From positions 62,629,754-62,693,753 of the forward strand of contig NC_061508.1 in assembly GCF_022539505.1 (NCBI RefSeq): a stretch of DNA of 64,000 bases, written 5' to 3'. This document shows, one piece after another, positions 22,297-33,689 of the stretch. The number at the start of each line of letters is the position of its first letter. Position 1 is the first letter of the stretch. Source of the stretch: Lolium rigidum. Its lineage: Eukaryota; Streptophyta; Magnoliopsida; Poales; Poaceae. Position numbers and translations under genes: made by a program. Under the pieces are notes generated by a model that saw only the letters and a program-made list of their open reading frames with translations, ran no database searches and was not told where the DNA came from.

Positions 22297-25200
22297 TTAT
22301 GACCGCTTCGACCGTAACCATGGAGTATCTTCAGCATTTAACGCGATGGTTGGATCAATGTTCACTTTGAAGGGCGGAATTTCAGCAAACTTATTATAAT
22401 CTTCTGACATGTCTGTCTTGTCCTTGACTCCCACGATGGTTCTTTTCCCTGAAAGAACTATGTGACGCTTTGGCTCATCGGATGAGCTCGTTTCCTTATG
22501 TTTTCTTTTCTTCGGTCTAGAGGACATGTCCTTCACATAGAAAACCTGAGCCACATCATTGGCTAGGACGAATGGTTCGTCTCTCGTAACCAAGATTGTT
22601 GAGATCCACTCGTTGTCATTCCGTACAACCGGTCTACCTTTACCCCTTTTCCATCCAAGCTTGAACCATTTACACCGAAATAAAGGGACCTTAAAAGAAG
22701 GTCCATAGTCAAGTGCCCATATCTCCCCTATGTAACCATAATATGTGTCCTTTTTACCACTGCTAGTGTTTGTTGCATCAATGCGGACACCACTTGTTTT
22801 GGTTGGTGCTCTTTTTATCTTGGGCGAACGTGTAGAAGGTATTTCCATTTATCTCGTACCCCGGAAAGTCACTATAGTCGAAGATGGTGACCCAGCCAAC
22901 ATGTACAACTGATCTACAATATTGTTGTTATTAATGAGATGTTCACGGAGCCAACCGCCGAATGTCCGCATATGTTTATGCGTAATCCAGTCTTCGGATC
23001 GCCCCGGATGTTCCGAGCGCACAATATTCTTGTGATCGTTGATATACGGGGCCACCAAGGTGGAACTTTGTAGAACCGTGTAGTGTGCTTGAGTGAAAGA
23101 AATGCCGTCCCTACATATCATTGATTTCCTTCCTAGCGTGCCTTTTCCACTTAGTCGCCCCTCATGTCGCGATTCAGGAACACCAATCGACTTAAGGTCA
23201 GGAATGAAGTCAACGCAGAACTCGATGACCTCCTCTCGTTCCATAGCCCTTGGAGATGCTTCCTTCGGCCTAGCACGGTTATGAACATATTTCTTTAAGA
23301 CCCCCATGAACCTCTCGAAGGGGAACATATTGTGTAGAAAGGCAGGACCGAGGATGGCAATCTCTTCGACAAGGTGAACCAGGAGATGTGTCATAATATT
23401 GAAGAAAGATGGTGGAAACACCAACTCAAAGCTAACAAGACATTGCACCACATCCTTCTGTAACCTTGGAAGACTAGCTGGATCGATTACCTTCCGAGAT
23501 ATCGCATTAAGGAATGCACATAGCTTCACAATGGGTATTCGAACATTTTCCGGCAGAAGCCCCTCGGTGCAACCGGAAGCAACCGCGTCATAATAATGTG
23601 GCAGCCATGCGACTTCGTGTTACGGAATGTTTTCTTCTCCATATTTATAATTCCCTTTATATTGGAGGAGAAGCCGGACGGGACCTTGATACCGTAAAGG
23701 ACTTCAAAAAAGATATCCTTCTCTCGCTTTGGTAAGAGCGTAGGCCGGCAGGACTTAAGCGACTCCCTGTATCCTTGTAATCCCGTTCTTGCTTGTCTTT
23801 TGGGACTTTCATACGATACCGGTCCTCCCGTGCTTCCGGTGTATCTTTTGTCTTCCCATACACGCCTAAGAAACCTAGCAGGTTCACGCAAAGATTCTTC
23901 GTCACGTGCATCACGTCGATTGAAGAGCGGACCTCTAGGACTTTCCAATAGGGTAGATCCCAAAATATAGATTTTTTCTTCCACATGGGTGCGTGTCCGG
24001 TAACGTCGTCATTCGGAACAGATTGGCCGCCAGGACCCTTTCCAAAGATTACTTTTAGGTCCTTGACCATATCAAGTAAAGCATCACCGGTACGGAGTTC
24101 AGGCTTCACCCGGCGATCTGCCTCACCTCCGAAATGATTGCCTTTCTTTCTGACGGGGTGCCTCTTTGGAAGAAATCGACGATGCCCCGTGTACACAACC
24201 TTCTTACATTTATGCAAATAGGCACCTTCGGTCTCATCTAAACAGTGCGTGCATGCATTGTATCCCTTGTTTGTCTGTCCGGAAAGGTTACTAAGAGCAG
24301 GCCAATCATTGATGGTCACGAAAAGCAACGCTCGTAGGTTAAATGACTCCTGTTTGTACTCATCCCATGCATGTACACCTGGTTTGCTCCACAACCGTAA
24401 GAGTTCTTCAAATAATGGTTGTAGGTACACATCAATGTCGTTGCCGGGTTGCTTTGGGCCTTGGATGAGCACTCGGCATCATAATGAACTTCCGCTTCAT
24501 GCACAACCAAGGCGGAAGGTTATAGATACATAGAGTTACAGGCCAAGTGCTATGACCGCAGCTCTGCTCCCCAAAAGGATTCATTCCATCCGTACTTAGG
24601 CCAAACCTTAAGTTCCTCGCGTCATCCGCAAAATCCGGGAACTCTCTATCGATTGTCCTCCACTGCGACCCATCAGCGGGGTGTCTCAAGCATCTCGTCT
24701 TTCTTACGGTCTTCTTTGTGCCATCGCAACAACCTGGCATGCTCTTTATTTCTGAACAGACGTTTCAACCGTGGTATTATAGGAGCATACCACATAACCT
24801 TGGCAGGAACCCTCTTCCTAGGGGGCTCGCCCTCAACATCACCAGGGTCATCTCGCCTGATCTTATACCGAAGTGCAGTGCATACCGGACATTTTTCCAA
24901 ATTTTCATACTCAGCGCGGTAGAGGATGCGATCATTAATGCATGCATGTATCTTCAGCACCTCTAATCCTAGAGGGCAGAGAACCTTCTTTGCTTCGTAC
25001 GTACTCGTCGTGCAATTCGTTATTCTTTGGAAACCTCCTCTTCATTATTTTCAGTAACTTCTCAAATGGCTTGTCACATATACCAGCCTCTGCCTTCCAT
25101 TGCAAACAACTCCAGTGGTGGCACCGAGCTTTGTGTTGCCATCTTCGCAATTTGGGTATAACTTCTTTTTGTGATCATCTAACATGCCCTTTAACTTTCG

Positions 25201-25637
25201 CTTCTCGTTTTCTGTTTCGCATCTTCGTGTGCGTCGGCGATGGCCCGACGAAGATCATCATCAACGGGCTCATCCGATGCCTCTTCATCTTGATCACCTC
25301 CTCCCGCATCTTCATCTTCATCATGCCCCGTTGCGGTATCACCGTAGTTAGGGTACATATCATCATCCTCTTCTTCTTCTTCGTCGTCTTCCATCATAAC
25401 CCCTCTTTCTCCATGCTTGGTCCAACAATTATAGCTGGGCATGAAACCTTTCCAAAGCAGGTGTGAGTGAATGACTTGCCATTCGGGGTATTGCTTCAAG
25501 TTATGGCAATCAACACATGGACAACACATAAAACCATCCGCCCGTGGGTTTTCCCGAGCCACACGGATAAATTCTTCCAGGCCCGATCCGAACTCGGGTA
25601 GACGTCGGTCAACGTACATCCATTGCCGCCGGTTCAT
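22297..25637 (-). pseudogene. TNP2-type CACTA transposase, broken by frameshifts
   Basis: Segments on the minus strand follow the usual order. The transposase-associated domain (25637-25200) has RRQWMYVDRRLPEF, FMCCPCVDCHN and HLLWKGFMPSYNCWTKHGE. A linker contains KPFEKLLKIMKRRFPKNNEL (about 25080). The tnp2 catalytic region (about 24960-23657) has RFGLSTDGMNPFG, NLPPWLCMKRKF, LFVTINDWPALSNLSGQTNKG and IDVMHVTKNLCVNLLGFLG. A DUF4218 region (23529 to about 23100) has VVQCLVSFELVFPPSFFNIM and NMFPFERFMGVLKKYVHNRA. A DUF4216 region (about 22780-22490) has KDTYYGYIGEIWALDYGP and ANDVAQVFYVKD. Frameshifts are evident near 25195 (one G missing) and again near 25105, in addition to possible introns, so full-length transposase cannot be made from this copy. 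Confidence 0.85.
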
Positions 25638-25975
25638 CTACATCAAATAATTAATTAAGTTTATCAATAAACAATTACAAAACATCATAATATTTATAAA
25701 TAGTGGAAATTAGCACCGTACAAATGAAAGGGTTAAGTTGTTGCTTAAACCTTGATCGAGGAGGAAAGAAAGAGGAGAAAGCTTAAGTGTCGCTCCGGCA
25801 CCTCATCTCATTTTTGTTGGGTGTAAAATCAAGCGGCATCACTCTCTCACACATTTCATCGAGCACCTTATGTGCATGCCAAAGAGAAGCAACTTAGCAC
25901 TCAACACACACACCTTCTCCAAGCAAAAATGAAGTGAGTGGGCCGTTTGGCAGTGTAGCTGAGCTGAAATAGGAC
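25638..25975. other. CACTA internal non-coding region
   Basis: Sequence between the transposase start codon and the right subterminal repeats. It presumably holds the transposase promoter, though I see no convincing TATA box. No gene. Confidence 0.5.
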
Positions 25976-25977
25976 TG

Positions 25978-26250
25978 GGGACCTTTAGCACCGGTTCGTG
26001 TTACGAACCGGTGCAAAAGATATATCATTTGCACCGGTTCGTAACACGAACCGGTGCTAAAGGTTCCTCGGCCGACACGTGCTCTGGCCACGAACCTTTT
26101 GCACCGGTTTGTGTTACGAACCGGTGCAAAAGATAGATCATTTGCACCGGTTCGTAACACAAACCGGTGCAAAAGGTCCCTCGGCCGGCTGCTCCCCTCG
26201 AACCGGTGCTAATGACCCCTTTTAGCACCGGTTCGTGCCAAATCCGGTGC
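25978..26250. repeat. CACTA right subterminal repeats
   Basis: About eight alternating copies of GCACCGGTTCGTGTTACGAA and its inverse, forming long perfect palindromes. They mirror the repeats inside the left end. Confidence 0.8.
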
Positions 26251-26296
26251 AAATGACATCTGGGGCAAAAAACCAAAGCCCTTGTTTCTACTAGTG

Positions 26297-28130
26297 ATCA
26301 TTGAGCCGGAAGGAGGTGGGAGGAATGGAGCCGTGAAGGTACACAAGACCCGTACGACCCGGCTAGCTCCCGAGCCCTGACAAAACTCCCCGACGATACC
26401 ATGCCGGCGTCGACGACGGCTGGCACTGCGCGTGTCCCCGTCGTGCACGCTCGCATAAAGAAGGCACAAGCGGCGGCAGCTGTTGCTAATAGACCCCTCA
26501 ACCTCCGCAGCTCACCTGTCTGAACGGAAGCGCGCTCGATTATCCTTTCCCTGTCTGCGCGCGCGCGCGCGTGCAAACAGTGCGCGTGAAATGGAAACGA
26601 GACGGGTGGAGGGAGCACGCGCGCGGCGAAACCAGCCCGTGCAAAGACGACCGTACCTGATGGCGGCTCGCCGCTCGATGCTCGATGGCCGACGATGATT
26701 ATCTCAACATCGGCCAGGCTGCTGGTGTCGCACGGTTTTATTTCGACTAATGGCGACAGGCGCAATGCGCGCGTGCGTGTTCCCTTGGACGCGCGCCGTC
26801 GTTGCTCTCAGCTGCAGGCACAGGAGATGGGTCCTGCTCCCTCCCTGGCCGCCGGTGTCTCCACCACACGTCCTCCTCTGGCGGCCGGGATCTGCGACGC
26901 GACGCTGCATACGCACCAGCTGGGCTGCGCGCGTGCGCCACATATGAAGCTGTTCTCGCTTGGTTAGGTGCTTCCATGCTGTTTTGGTTAAGTGCTCTAC
27001 TCGCTTTGTCGATAATCTTTGTCAATCTGTCAGGCCACAATAGCTTTTCTCAGCCACTTCAGATGTTCGTGTTTTATGTACTGGTCGGTGGAAAATCAGC
27101 GTATTTGAAGACGGTTCGGCGGCACCGTGCAAAAAAAAAAAAAAACGATGTGACCGTGTAGATATATGTTTTAAGAAATATGTAAATTGATAAACTATTT
27201 TCGTCAATAAACAACCTATCAACCCGTATTGTTTAAGTTGTGGTAGTGTTTATAGTTACTTAAAACTATTTCAATACACACACATGACTACATGAGCATA
27301 TATCTATTATCTAATATTTCGGATGGCCTTCATAAAAAAAACTCCATATGAAAGCGACAACAGTTGCATTTTACTATCTTCTCGACATAAACCTGCTAAA
27401 TCATGCGTCTAAATCTGATGAATCATTGGGTCCTAATACACACTAGGTAGCGACTGGGCTTAAACCACTGCATGAGGGTTCTTTTTCTCGCTCTTTTTCG
27501 AAAAGATGTCTCAAAACAACTTTTATATGTAATGGAACTTGTTGATTTTATGCTAAACTCTTATGCTTACTCGTATTAGTTATTAAAAAACTAGCACATT
27601 TAGCTACACAACAATGTCGCAAAATATTGATCATGCTCCTATTCAGCCCCATCGTATCTATAACTTAGAAGTACTTCATTATTATATGATAAAATATAAA
27701 TTGTATTTTACAACAATGGTTGTGATTTTTGAATTTATTTTTGATACATGGCCTCTTTGATATGTGTAGCCAAATAATTTCAAAGGCGTGTAAAACAAAA
27801 AAGAAAAATTCCATGCGTCAACCAGGTTAATTATGTGAATGTGTATGTGATGTGTATTACTTGATATAACGTTAGCAGAGCCCTACTGCGGCATTCTAAA
27901 CAATATCTTGATAGCGGTGTGTACCGCATGAATAGGGTATAAGAAAATACAAAATTCCAGAGTGTATATATAAAGTGTCCATGTGGAGCTTGAAATTAAA
28001 GCATTGGAATGCTGCTTTATAGATTTTCTCAAGTTCAAGTGCGTATTAGGTGTTCTAGTAGTTTCAATTAGTTGACTAGAATCAATCATGATTTTCAAAT
28101 TTGATTCATCATTGTTGTGAGCTGATGACA
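26297..28130. repeat. Segmental duplication, copy 2, right part
   Basis: Direct match to 15899-17925. Gene-like GC-rich stretches at 26300-26950 have open frames in several directions, but these are not shared with copy 1. A poly-A run of about 15 bases lies near 27131, and a GC dinucleotide run at about 26557-26571. Confidence 0.75.
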
Positions 28131-28240
28131 CGGGGGCCACCGATGGAGGACCACGACACGTTCTCTTCCCTCCAGGCCCATACATGGCGCTGCATGCACG
28201 ACAACTAGGCTACACCCGACTTGATGTTGGCTCTGGTTAA

Positions 28241-28695
28241 GGGCATCTCCCACGTGGCCACCCAAAATTGGACACAAAATATGTTTAATTTGGTCCGTTT
28301 GTGTGGCCATGTGTATATCTCCTCCCCTTATTCGTTTGGGTCGCCGGTTGACCCCAACACAAACAGCCGGAAGGTCGTGGGAGAGGTGGCGGAAGGATGG
28401 CGGCATGTCGAACACGCTTCATGGTCGTTCTCCCCGAACCAACGCTTTGGGGCCATGGTGGCTAGGCCTTGCGGGCGGCAAATGTGGGCAGGAGGATGTG
28501 GAGTGTGGGGATAGGGTTTGGTCGTAGAGACGAGTTCCCGTGGTCATATTAATAAGACCGTGAAGGGTCGTTATGCCATTGACGGTGGGTCATGAAAGGG
28601 CAACATGCGGACACAGCCCGTTAGGCCATGCCTTTTGTCCGCGGAGACCCATTCAAACACGGGCGGAACAAATTCATCATGTGTTGGAGCTGCCC
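28241..28695. mobile_element. Tourist/Harbinger-type MITE, 455 bp
   Basis: The left end is GGGCATCTCCCACGTGG and the right end, read inward, is GGGCAGCTCCAACACATG. TAA flanks both sides (28238-28240 and 28696-28698). Size, termini and 3-bp target duplication fit a non-autonomous PIF/Harbinger MITE. No coding capacity. Confidence 0.8.
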
Positions 28696-28698
28696 TAA

Positions 28699-30855
28699 GT
28701 GCTCAATGTTACTCTATTATGGTTAAGTGCTCTGCTTGCTTTGTCGATAATGTTTGTCAATGTGGCTAAGCTAGGAGCAGGTTGGGCACTCATGGTCATG
28801 TAGATCTGCTAGCTGTCTAGCTTGCACTTGTAGGAGCTCAGTGTATTGCTATTTTTTCTTTTGGAATGTTAGGTGCCTACCCAGTGACAATCATCACAGT
28901 ATACCACTGTTCTATGGTATAGTAGTACCAGTAGGGTCTTTCTGCACTCCGGCTAGGCAATATTCCCGAAAATAACGAAGGGGAAGAAAATTTAAAATCA
29001 TTTAACAATAGACGATGATTGAGTGTTGGAAAACAAATGGACAATGATGACTGTTCTCCACACTGTATCCCCAAAGAAATGCATTCTTCCATCTCATTCT
29101 CAGGGGAGGATGGACAGGGGCATCCAGCGGCCCGTCCATCATATGATAGGACGACTGGATCACGATTGTCATCCTCTGATCCTCTCACACTTGCACCCAT
29201 GCATTGCATGTATGTATATCGACATATCCGTCAAGTTCCGGCAACAACCGTTCTGTTCCCCAAGGATAGAAAGCCAGTTTGTGCGCTGATGATGGTTGAT
29301 GGGAGGCCACCGTCTCTTCTCGGAAGATAACATCGGCACCCGCGTGCTCCTTCAATTATATGTTGCGGACTGGTCCGCGCGCACCCGGTAGTACTTGGTT
29401 GACTTCTACGTCCTCGAGTATTGTAGTTAAGAGATTAGCAAAGCGTTCTAATCCTAGACCATGCTGTGTACATGCTTGCATAGCACCACTGATTATTGAT
29501 TTCCAACCTGTTCTGGGTAGAGGCTGTGATGGTGTTTGCCATGTGTAAAATGAATTTGAATTGCAACTTGTCACACCATGAGTGCTTGACATTACAAGGT
29601 TTAGTTGATTCATGTATTTATGGATTACTATTGGATTATGGTTGTGTTGACTATTCCGAGTCAAATTTGGCACCCATCAGATGGGATCCAATCATCAAAG
29701 ATTGTCCCCACGCCCGACACAAAATAAAAGCAAGATAATCACATAATTCAAAATTGTATGCCAAATGCAGGTTTTAGGACATTGACATGGTCTTTAGAAT
29801 GAAATTAATTTATACGCTATTTTATTTTCGTATATAAAATAATTACATATTACAAAAGGTTTTTGTATGAACCCGGGCGATGTCCCCACCGATATGGTTG
29901 GCGCCATTATCAATCTTCCTGTGTGACAGTCTACTAATGCAATTGCTCATGGACGTCTGGTCCTCAATGGGACTTTGTAGGTACTTTAATGGTTGTATTT
30001 CTCGATGTTATCGATCATTAGCGCGAGCTAAGGTTACAATCTCGCTTTGTTTCATGGTTGTTTCAATCCGGGTGGATAAATAATTATCTTGTCCTATATA
30101 ATATTTTCTTGATAAAACACAAGCCAAATTTTAATTCAAAAAATTTAGGTCGAATATTTTTATGCTTTATCATCTACAAAATTTAATATCCACAAAATCA
30201 TATTTATGTTATTATATTTGTATAAAATAATTTTTTATTGGGTGTATCTATTTTTATTATGAAGAACATATCAATTTTCTAAAAAGGAAACTGAAACCAT
30301 GGACCTGAGAAAACATGGATTAGTTTATTTCTCCCGCTTGAGTGAGCTCAGAAGGAAAAACTAATATTTATAGGTGTAGTTGTTTAAGTGATTTATGGAT
30401 TTGTATTGGATTATGGTTACCCCCGCAACTCCAGTCAAATTTGGCAGCCAGATGGATCCAGTCACGAGAGATTGCCTCCACATCTCAAACAAAATGAAAC
30501 CAAGATTACTACAAAATGGAAATAATTCTATCCAAAATATAGGTTATTAATGACTTTGACATGTCCACATCAATCTATACACAATAAGTTTTTTGCACAT
30601 GAACACATTTATATACTGTTAAAATTATTTCATTTTTTTTATAAATGAAAAGTATTTCTTGGAAAATGCGATTACAAATTTTACACCATAGTACATATGG
30701 TCTCCCTTAATTAAATGGATAAAATGGAAAATATTTGATCCATAGGACCTATATCTTGATTGGAGATAAACCTTTATAAAGCAAAAACGGGAAAATAAAT
30801 GAGAATACAGAATTCGCCATAGCTTGCGTATAAAAATGATACATAATTTTAGTAG
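28699..30855. other. Intergenic sequence with an internal diverged duplication
   Basis: Sequence at about 29605-29800 (TTTATGGATTACTATTGGAT, then TCAAATTTGGCACCCA, then GATCCAATCATCAAAGATTG) reappears in diverged form at about 30390-30575, 785 bp away. No gene recognised; the open frames here have no domain I know. Confidence 0.55.
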
Positions 30856-30857
30856 TA

Positions 30858-31108
30858 CTACATCTGTTTCAAAGCTTAAGTCTTATTTTTTTAAGTCAAA
30901 TTAAATAAGTTTAACCAAACTTTTAGAAAAATCTATCAATAAATATGATATTTCATATATATCAAATGAAAATATATTTCATTATCTATTTAATGGTATT
31001 GAATTTGTATTTTGCATGTTAACAAATTTTGGTAAAATTTTGAATTTAACATAATTTAACTTTCTAAAAATAATATTAGTCTTAAGTTTTGGAATGGAGG
31101 TAATAGAG
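30858..31108. mobile_element. Stowaway-like MITE
   Basis: CTACATCTGTTTCAAAGCTTAAGTC on the left mirrors CTTAAGTTTTGGAATGGAGG on the right. TA flanks both sides, and the interior is AT-rich. The ends are diverged from the CTCCCTCCGTTC consensus and the exact right boundary is uncertain by a few bases. Confidence 0.65.
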
Positions 31109-31198
31109 TACAACATTTTTTTAAACTAAATACAACTGGTGAGTACATTTTAAACAAGTGGCTGGATTGAAGCACACCCGTTGAGCATTAGTACGTAT

Positions 31199-31320
31199 GA
31201 CTTCCTCCGTTTCATGAAACATGTCGGAGATTTGTCGAAAAATAGATGTATCTAGACACTAATTCATGTCTAGTTGCATCGGAATTTAGATAAATTTTTA
31301 ATATATTTCATGGGACGGAG
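31199..31320. mobile_element. Short Stowaway-like MITE in the EXORDIUM-like promoter
   Basis: Left CTTCCTCCGTTTCATGAAAC and right TTTCATGGGACGGAG form the inverted ends, with TA after the right end. The interior repeats the GTCGGAGATTTGTC...GATAAATTTTT pattern of this MITE class. It ends about 115 bp upstream of the TATA box of the next gene, so it forms part of that promoter. Confidence 0.7.
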
Positions 31321-31433
31321 TAGTTTGGTTCTAACACCTACTTGGTACGTGGTTCTTTCGGTAACAGGAAACGGCTTGCTTACAATGTAGAACAGTCAAC
31401 AGTCTAGCAGTCATATTAAGCACCGGGCTCCCC

Positions 31434-31440
31434 TATATAA
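31434..31440 (+). promoter_or_regulatory. TATA box of EXORDIUM-like paralogue 2
   Basis: CTATATAAAC, a near-consensus plant TATA box, lies 112 bp before the ATG. A C/A-rich leader (CACACACTAGCAAACAACACC) typical of highly expressed grass genes follows. Confidence 0.8.
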
Positions 31441-31551
31441 ACAGCTCCCCGTTCGCCTTTGCTTCCCACACACTAGCAAACAACACCATTTCAACACGCA
31501 CACCTACGCAAAACCTTCATCCAAAATCTTGAGCTCTCTTGTCTTCCCCAA

Positions 31552-32520
31552 ATGGCCAAGGAAAGCCTTCTCATCCTGCTACTAATGGTGGTTGCCACAA
31601 ACATGGCAGCCGCGTCAGTTACCACCAGGAAGCTCATGTTCCTGGTCCAGCCCCAGCCCAACCAACTCACGTACCACAACGGCTCCGTGCTGCATGGGGA
31701 CATCCCCGTCTCCGTCCTCTGGTACGGCCGCTTCACGGCGGCGCAGAAGGCCATCGTCTCCGACTTCCTGGTCTCCCTCTCCGCCGCGCCGAGGGCGGCC
31801 CCGGCGCCGTCTGTCTCCCAGTGGTGGAGCAGCATCCACCAGCTGTATCTGTCCAAGGCGGCGGCCACCGTTGGCAAGAGTGGAGGACAGAGCACAGGCG
31901 TTGCCAAGATCGCGCGGGTGGTCCTGTCCGGCCAGGTCTCCGACGAGGCGTGCTCGTTGGGAAAGAGCCTGAAGCTGTCCCAGCTCCCGGCGCTGGCGGC
32001 CAGGGCAAGGCCTGCGAAGGGCGGCATCGCGCTGGTGCTGACGGCGCAGGACGTGGCCGTGGAGGGCTTCTGCATGAGCCGGTGCGGGCGGCACGGGCCC
32101 GTGGACGCGAAGGCCGACACAGCGTACGTCTGGGCAGGAAACTCGGCGACGCAGTGCCCCGGGCAGTGCGCGTGGCCGTTCCACCAACCGGCGTACGGGC
32201 CCCAGTCGACGCCGCTGGCGCCGCCGAACGGCGACGTGGGCATGGACGGGCTGGTGATCAACGTGGCCAGCATGGTCGCCGGCGCGGTGACCAACCCGTT
32301 CGGCGACGGGTTCTACCAGGGCGACCGCGCCGCGCCGCTGGAGGCCGCGACGGCGTGCCCGGGGGTGTACGGCAAGGGCGCGTACCCAGGATACGCCGGT
32401 CAGTTGCTGGTTGACACGGCCACCGGGGCTAGCTACAACGCCAACGGCGCGCACGGCCGGAAGTACCTGCTCCCGGCGCTGTTCGATCCAGCCACGTCCG
32501 CCTGCTCCACGCTGGTGTAG
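31552..32520 (+). CDS. EXORDIUM-like / phosphate-induced protein 1 (PHI-1) family, paralogue 2
   Basis: A single-exon gene of 322 residues. A hydrophobic leader ([16 protein letters not shown], residues 6-21) predicts secretion to the apoplast. The family order is the same as at 7609: [80 protein letters not shown], and the C-terminal [16 protein letters not shown]. Compared with paralogue 1 it has a different N-terminal arm, about eight extra residues after GGQSTG, and an extended loop after CAWPF ([13 protein letters not shown]). Coding GC at third positions is very high. Members of the family are linked to brassinosteroid-responsive cell expansion; molecular activity is not known. The strong TATA box and leader suggest good expression, unlike paralogue 1. 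A Stowaway-like MITE sits in the promoter. Confidence 0.93.
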   Translation: MAKESLLILLLMVVATNMAAASVTTRKLMFLVQPQPNQLTYHNGSVLHGDIPVSVLWYGRFTAAQKAIVSDFLVSLSAAPRAAPAPSVSQWWSSIHQLYLSKAAATVGKSGGQSTGVAKIARVVLSGQVSDEACSLGKSLKLSQLPALAARARPAKGGIALVLTAQDVAVEGFCMSRCGRHGPVDAKADTAYVWAGNSATQCPGQCAWPFHQPAYGPQSTPLAPPNGDVGMDGLVINVASMVAGAVTNPFGDGFYQGDRAAPLEAATACPGVYGKGAYPGYAGQLLVDTATGASYNANGAHGRKYLLPALFDPATSACSTLV

Positions 32521-33689
32521 TAATAGTACGTGCTGGCACACAGTACCACAGTGGTAGCGACGAGTGATCCTAACAGCGAATCTGGATGCTGCTAGTCCTG
32601 TAGTGCATATATGTGTAAATAGTTCGCCCATAAGCTCGGCCTACTCAGTACTACGTATTTTCTAAATTTGTCTATGTTAAATAAAATGGTGATAATTAAT
32701 TTGGATCAGATGTACTCCTACCAATATTTTGAAACTCACATTAAGTAGGTATATATATATAGATCTATATTGTTGTATTTTGGAAATGCACTTCTCATCT
32801 TGGGTGCATATGCTCCTGCCGCACAAAAAATATTTTAAAATAACAAAAAAAAATCACATGCACACTTGCCAAGTTTCCCAGAATACAGACATTTTTTTGA
32901 GTGTATTGTATAGAAAGACAAGGAAATGTCTTGTGGAGAGCTTATTTTTAGTATCAAATTTTGTCTTTTTTACACATGACCAGAAAATATCAATTTTTCG
33001 TGAAACTACTATGCGAACACATAGAACATCAGGATGTATGTGCGGCATTTTTTGTCGAAATTTTTGGGATTTTGTAATACATTTAAAGTTTATTTCAAAA
33101 ATCCAGAGCATGTTCTCCTGGGTGCAAAAAAAATGCCCTGTCCGATTTGAGCTGCAATCTCTTTTATTCCATTTTTGATAGAACAATTGCAATGTTAAAT
33201 GTAATCACTGGCAAAAAAAACTTATCAAAATGTGTCAAAATCTAATATAATTTTAAATATATCTTTGGTAGCGGTGAAAGTGAGCCGGCTTAACAATTTG
33301 TGAGACAATTTTTTTGAATGTTTCAAAATTGAATGAATCTTCATTAATGACATAGTCCCGTGCACAAAGTCTCTTTGGGTGCATGTAAATATGATGTGAT
33401 TGGTAGCCCACATCACTTTCAGACAGGTCCTAGGGAGAAAAACGAGTCGATTGGTTGTCCGGTTCATACCCATGTTGTCCCCAACGTGCGTCTAAGCATC
33501 CCGCGGCTAGGCCGTTCCACCAGAGGCAGGTCCGGAAAGCAAAATTTTGCATCGAAGTCTACACCCGTCGCATGCGCAAATAATCGTAGGAGACGCGACT
33601 TAACTCCCCTGCCTACTCCTCTCACTCTGGTCACCGCTCCAGTGTCACACTCCTCTTTCCTCCTCACATCCCATCAACTGCCTCTTGAA
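32521..33689. other. Intergenic sequence downstream of EXORDIUM-like paralogue 2
   Basis: AT-rich 3' flank. Short overlapping frames on both strands at 32730-33190 have no recognisable domains. I see no gene. Confidence 0.5.

Larger units (their letters stand above)
18493..26296 (-). mobile_element. Complete CACTA (En/Spm) DNA transposon, 7.8 kb
   Basis: The left terminus is CACTAGTGGAAA and the right terminus, read inward, is CACTAGTAGAAA. A 3-bp ATC target duplication flanks it (18490-18492 and 26297-26299), and the paralogous site at 15896-15898 is empty. Subterminal regions (18520-18720 and 25978-26250) are packed with inverted copies of TTTGCACCGGTTCG. Two minus-strand gene regions are recognisable: a TNP2-type transposase (25637-22297) and a second region with proline-rich repeats and a Ulp1-like protease (21419 to about 19000). 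Both are broken by frameshifts, so it is structurally complete but probably not autonomous. Confidence 0.92.

Noticed and set aside
26298..26765. A 155-codon minus-strand open frame in duplication copy 2
   Set aside because: The frame is not preserved in copy 1 of the duplication, so selection on it is unlikely.
29356..29673. Open frames on both strands resembling a small gene
   Set aside because: No domain, no splice or promoter context, and the region is part of a diverged non-coding duplication.
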